From Pseudochrobactrum asaccharolyticum (GTDB taxonomy: Bacteria > Pseudomonadota > Alphaproteobacteria > Rhizobiales > Rhizobiaceae): DNA of 64,000 nucleotides. The notes beneath the pieces are model-generated. The model was not told the origin of the DNA. It saw nothing but the letters and a program-made list of their open reading frames with translations, and made no database searches. Made by a program: the position numbers and the translations under genes. The DNA lies in contig NZ_QNRH01000004.1 of NCBI RefSeq assembly GCF_003314995.1, positions 124,001-188,000 of the forward strand, read 5' to 3'. Positions 61,798 through 64,000 of the stretch are shown piece after piece; the first letter of the stretch is position 1; each line of letters starts with the position of its first letter.

Positions 61798-62014
61798 AGC
61801 CGCACAGATCCGATTGATGCCTCAGTGTAACAGTCATGTGTTTGCGCGTGTGTTGGAGGCGGGGTTGCAGCGTTTAGCAACTTTTGTCTCGGCCTATTAA
61901 CCAGTGTGTCTTTTGTGTGGCATTCGCCGCACATGTCGCACTCCGGCTGCGTGTTTATGACAGCCGGAATCCGGATTTTGCCTTCACCAGCAAGTCCAAA
62001 GACAGGGAACGAAC

Positions 62015-62515
62015 ATGAACCTTCTTGAGCTCGATATCGCTCGCGATGCACATCCGGTGGATGTCATTGAACAGGTTGCGCACGCCAATGACTGGGCCTT
62101 TGACCGTACCGGTGATGATGAGATTGCGGTCTCTGTTGTCGGTAACTGGACGGATTATCATCTTTCCTTTTCCTGGATGGAAGAGTTTGAAGCGCTGCAT
62201 CTGGCCTGCGCTTTTGATGTGAAGGTGAGTGAGCCTCGCGTCAATGAAGTGATGCGTCTGCTCTCGCTTATCAATGAGCAATTGCTCATGGGGCACTTTG
62301 ATCTGTGGCGGCAGGAAGGGGCGATTATGTATCGCCAGTCCTTGCTGCTGGCGGGCGGCGCAAAGCCGACCAGCCGTCAGGTTGAGGTTCTGCTGGCCAG
62401 CGCACTGGAAGCCTGTGAATGTTATTACCAGGCATTTCAGTTTGTTATCTGGTCCGGCGTTCCGGCGAAGGAAGCGCTGCAGGGCGTATTGTTTGAAACT
62501 GTTGGTCGCGCCTGA
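62015..62515 (+). CDS. YbjN domain protein
   Basis: The 166-residue protein has the YbjN sensory-transduction regulator fold (EIAVSVVGNWTDYHLSFSW, LNLLSLINEQLLMGHFDLW). YbjN-type proteins resemble type III chaperones and affect stress and motility in enterobacteria; the role here is unknown. The ATG follows AGGGAACGAAC. A cluster of GANTC sites lies upstream. Confidence 0.87.
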   Translation: MNLLELDIARDAHPVDVIEQVAHANDWAFDRTGDDEIAVSVVGNWTDYHLSFSWMEEFEALHLACAFDVKVSEPRVNEVMRLLSLINEQLLMGHFDLWRQEGAIMYRQSLLLAGGAKPTSRQVEVLLASALEACECYYQAFQFVIWSGVPAKEALQGVLFETVGRA

Positions 62516-62581
62516 AAAATTCAATAAGCGCTGTCCTGTTCGGGCAGGCAGCGCTGACTATAGATATGTATGGGGGATCGT

Positions 62582-62929
62582 GTGTCTGAGCATCAGGAAA
62601 TTACTTTCGCGGATTTTGAAAAAGTCGATATCCGTACCGGTACGATTATTGAAGCAGAAGTTTTCGCTCAGGCTCGCAAACCCGCCTATAAGCTGAAAAT
62701 TGATTTTGGTGACGTGATCGGCGTTAAGAAATCATCGGCACAGATTACAGTGCATTATACACCGGAAACACTGATCGGACGGCAGGTTCTGGCTGTTGTC
62801 AATTTTCCGCCACGCCAGATCGGCCCTTTTATGTCGGAAGTTCTGACACTCGGACTTTCGGATGAAAATGGCGATATTGTGCTGGCAGCAACTGAGAAAA
62901 ATGTTCCGAACGGACGTAAACTTATCTGA
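62582..62929 (+). CDS. csaA: CsaA-like tRNA-binding protein
   Basis: The 115-residue protein is a single tRNA-binding OB-fold domain (VDIRTGTIIEAEVF, and VNFPPRQIGPFMSEVLTLG), the size of CsaA, an export-related chaperone that also resembles the C-terminal domain of MetRS. I chose GTG 62582 behind GGGGGAT because MSEHQEITFADFEKVD matches the family; ATG 62570 would add four residues. It follows ybjN after a hairpin in the 54-base gap. Confidence 0.83.
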   Translation: MSEHQEITFADFEKVDIRTGTIIEAEVFAQARKPAYKLKIDFGDVIGVKKSSAQITVHYTPETLIGRQVLAVVNFPPRQIGPFMSEVLTLGLSDENGDIVLAATEKNVPNGRKLI

Positions 62930-63016
62930 TATTCTTGTTGTGAGTTAATTGTTTTAATTAAAATCACATAAAAATATTCGCTTTGAATTGCTCATAATAT
63001 TGTCATAAGATTTTAT

Positions 63017-63049
63017 AAATCTCCGAATTGTTTCTTTCGGAGATTTTTT
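63017..63049 (+). promoter_or_regulatory. Hairpin covering the ribosome-binding site of the next gene
   Basis: The arms AAATCTCCGA (63017-63026) and TCGGAGATTT (63037-63046) pair perfectly around a ten-base loop. The right arm contains GGAG (63039-63042), the only good ribosome site for the ATG at 63050, and is followed by T residues. It could act as a translational switch, a thermometer or a terminator of csaA. Confidence 0.6.
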
Positions 63050-63442
63050 ATGTTTAATATTAAAAGTATATTTTTAACATTATATTTAGTTGCTGTTTCC
63101 GGCGGAGCTTATGCTGCTGCGCCGGATCAGAATGTTCAGCCGATGGTTATTTCGTCTGTCCGGGAACATTCAACAACAGTTTACGGTGATAAGATTGAAT
63201 ACAATATAACCTTTGACGTTGCGATCTCAAATTTAGGTAAAAAACCACTTGATCTGAGCAAAGGTTGTTTTGAGGCTGTTATGCCTGACAATAGCACGCG
63301 GTCTCTCAGTATGATTGATGAAGAGCTGACTGAAGGTTTGTTAAAAGTTGGTGACAACCGTAAGAGCTTTGTCGAGTTCTCCGCGAGTGATAACAGCATA
63401 TACAAGGCCGTAGCCGTTAAATATCAGACGACCTGCCAGTAA
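63050..63442 (+). CDS. Small exported protein of unknown function
   Basis: The 130-residue protein has a clear signal peptide (MFNIKSIFLTLYLVAVSGGA, cleavage near AYA|AAP at about 24). The mature part is beta-rich with KIEYNITFDVAISNLGKKP, LDLSKGCFEAVMPD and a terminal TTCQ; its two cysteines (near residues 75 and 129) could form a disulfide. It resembles small periplasmic domains found in other proteobacteria, but I cannot name a family with confidence. The region upstream is much more AT-rich than its neighbours, which may mean recent acquisition. Confidence 0.72.
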   Translation: MFNIKSIFLTLYLVAVSGGAYAAAPDQNVQPMVISSVREHSTTVYGDKIEYNITFDVAISNLGKKPLDLSKGCFEAVMPDNSTRSLSMIDEELTEGLLKVGDNRKSFVEFSASDNSIYKAVAVKYQTTCQ

Positions 63443-63449
63443 TACAGTC

Positions 63450-64000
63450 TTATGCCGGAATGCTGATAATAGCGCGCAGCCCGCCTGTCGGGCTGCTTTC
63501 CAATGTGATATCGCCGCCATGATTACGGGCAATGTCACGGGCAATGGCTAGCCCCAAACCGGTGCCACCGGCATCCTGATTGCGCGCTTCATCTAAGCGA
63601 ACAAAAGGCTTGAAGACCTCTTCCCGCTTATCTTCCGGAATACCCGCACCGTCATCATCCACCGTGATGATCAGCCAGTCATCTTTGTGCGTTGCTGTCA
63701 GATGTACCGATTGTGCATAGCGGAAGGCATTGCCGACCAGATTGCTGACCAAGCGCGTGAAAGCATTCGGCCGTACTTGTATCTGGCTGCTGCCATGCAT
63801 CTCGCTTGAGAAGCCGCGATCGCGCAATTTGGCTTCTTCTTCCAGCTTGCGGAAAAGGATTTGCATATCAAGCACATCCTGCTCTTCACTGCCTTCACCG
63901 CGCGCAAAAGCCAGATAACCCTCCAGCATATTCTGCATGTCGGTGATATCCTGATTGAGCGGCACCGTATCAATCTTGGTACCGGCAATAGCCAGTTGCA
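63450..64000 (-). CDS. Sensor histidine kinase, C-terminal part (partial, continues past window)
   Basis: The frame is open to the window edge. Visible are the end of the dimerisation region (QDITDMQNMLEGYLAFARG), the N box RLVSNLVGNAFRYAQS, G1 box VDDDGAGIP, F box FKPFVRLD and G2 box GGTGLGLAIARDIAR. This is a HATPase_c domain of EnvZ type. The phosphoacceptor histidine and sensor part lie outside. The name cannot be fixed. Confidence 0.9.
   Translation of the reverse strand, partial: QLAIAGTKIDTVPLNQDITDMQNMLEGYLAFARGEGSEEQDVLDMQILFRKLEEEAKLRDRGFSSEMHGSSQIQVRPNAFTRLVSNLVGNAFRYAQSVHLTATHKDDWLIITVDDDGAGIPEDKREEVFKPFVRLDEARNQDAGGTGLGLAIARDIARNHGGDITLESSPTGGLRAIISIPA

Larger units (their letters stand above)
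61553..62014. other. 462-base region between ubiK and ybjN
   Basis: It holds the ubiK terminator (61635-61664), four GANTC sites within 90 bases (61708-61797) and the ybjN promoter. No other gene supported. Confidence 0.45.

Noticed and set aside
62516-62581. Possible loss of a proC gene between ybjN and csaA
   Set aside because: I recall proC beside ybjN in some rhizobia but cannot verify it here; only a hairpin is seen in the gap.
1-64000. tRNA genes, rRNA, CRISPR arrays, insertion sequences, prophage
   Set aside because: I looked for tRNA-like and repeat-spacer patterns and transposase-like frames and found none.

Overview
The window reads as chromosomal backbone of a Rhizobiales alphaproteobacterium of the Brucella/Ochrobactrum/Pseudochrobactrum group, with moderate GC content. 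The inference rests on the CtrA-ChpT-SciP cell-cycle genes beside an EipA (DUF1134) gene, a choXWV operon, a petABC-apt block, a BMFP/UbiK gene, and intergenic palindromes of the type common in Brucellaceae. I see no rRNA, tRNA, CRISPR array, insertion sequence or prophage.

Layout. 1-2.7 kb: a PLP sugar aminotransferase and a siderophore-interacting reductase with a possible iron operator. 2.7-8 kb: a coiled-coil membrane protein, then eipA, chpT, ctrA, fliJ and sciP, whose control regions hold CtrA-like boxes and clustered GANTC (CcrM) sites. 8.3-12.4 kb: mnmA, a 725-base gene-free region, an ArsR regulator paired with an RNA 2'-O-methyltransferase, and a HugZ-like protein. 12.7-18 kb: a complete dpp-type peptide ABC operon. 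18.1-21.2 kb: a choline/betaine ABC operon on the other strand. 21.7-27 kb: DUF2333, an Rsm22-type methyltransferase, OmpW with an FNR-type box, a glutathionyl-hydroquinone reductase and a GNAT enzyme. 27-34 kb: the four-gene MoxR-DUF58-DUF4159-membrane protein operon, divergent from DUF1285-NUDIX-cca. 36.8-39.8 kb: a class D beta-lactamase, hemF, a small conserved gene and trmL. 40-44.5 kb: two tandem exporter-type ABC half-transporters behind a long leader with a possible 32-residue peptide. 45-48.5 kb: petABC (cytochrome bc1) and apt. 48.6-52.3 kb: two MaoC hydratases, ychF, pth and a one-domain bL25. 52.6-56.7 kb: a HerA-like ATPase, a GST, prs and a lipoprotein. 57-61 kb: an M24-fold protein with altered catalytic residues, pgeF, a MidA-type methyltransferase and lgt. 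61.2-64 kb: ubiK/BMFP, ybjN, csaA, a small exported protein whose ribosome site lies in a hairpin, and the end of a sensor kinase.

How the genes fit together. The 4-8 kb region holds the output of the CckA phosphorelay: ChpT passes phosphate to CtrA, SciP restrains CtrA, and eipA and fliJ are envelope and flagellar targets. Several other loci concern the cell envelope (MoxR operon, Lgt, lipoprotein, OmpW, YbjN, EipA). The rest is respiration (bc1, hemF), solute uptake (dpp, cho), translation and tRNA maintenance (mnmA, cca, trmL, pth, bL25, Rsm22) and nucleotide metabolism (prs, apt).

The strongest observations for follow-up are the CtrA/CcrM signals around eipA-ctrA-sciP, the M24 protein whose residues resemble metal-independent ectoine hydrolases, the chromosomal OXA-type enzyme, the shortened bL25, the hairpin over the start of the last small gene, and the leader peptide upstream of the ABC pair. 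All functions are read from sequence without database searches.
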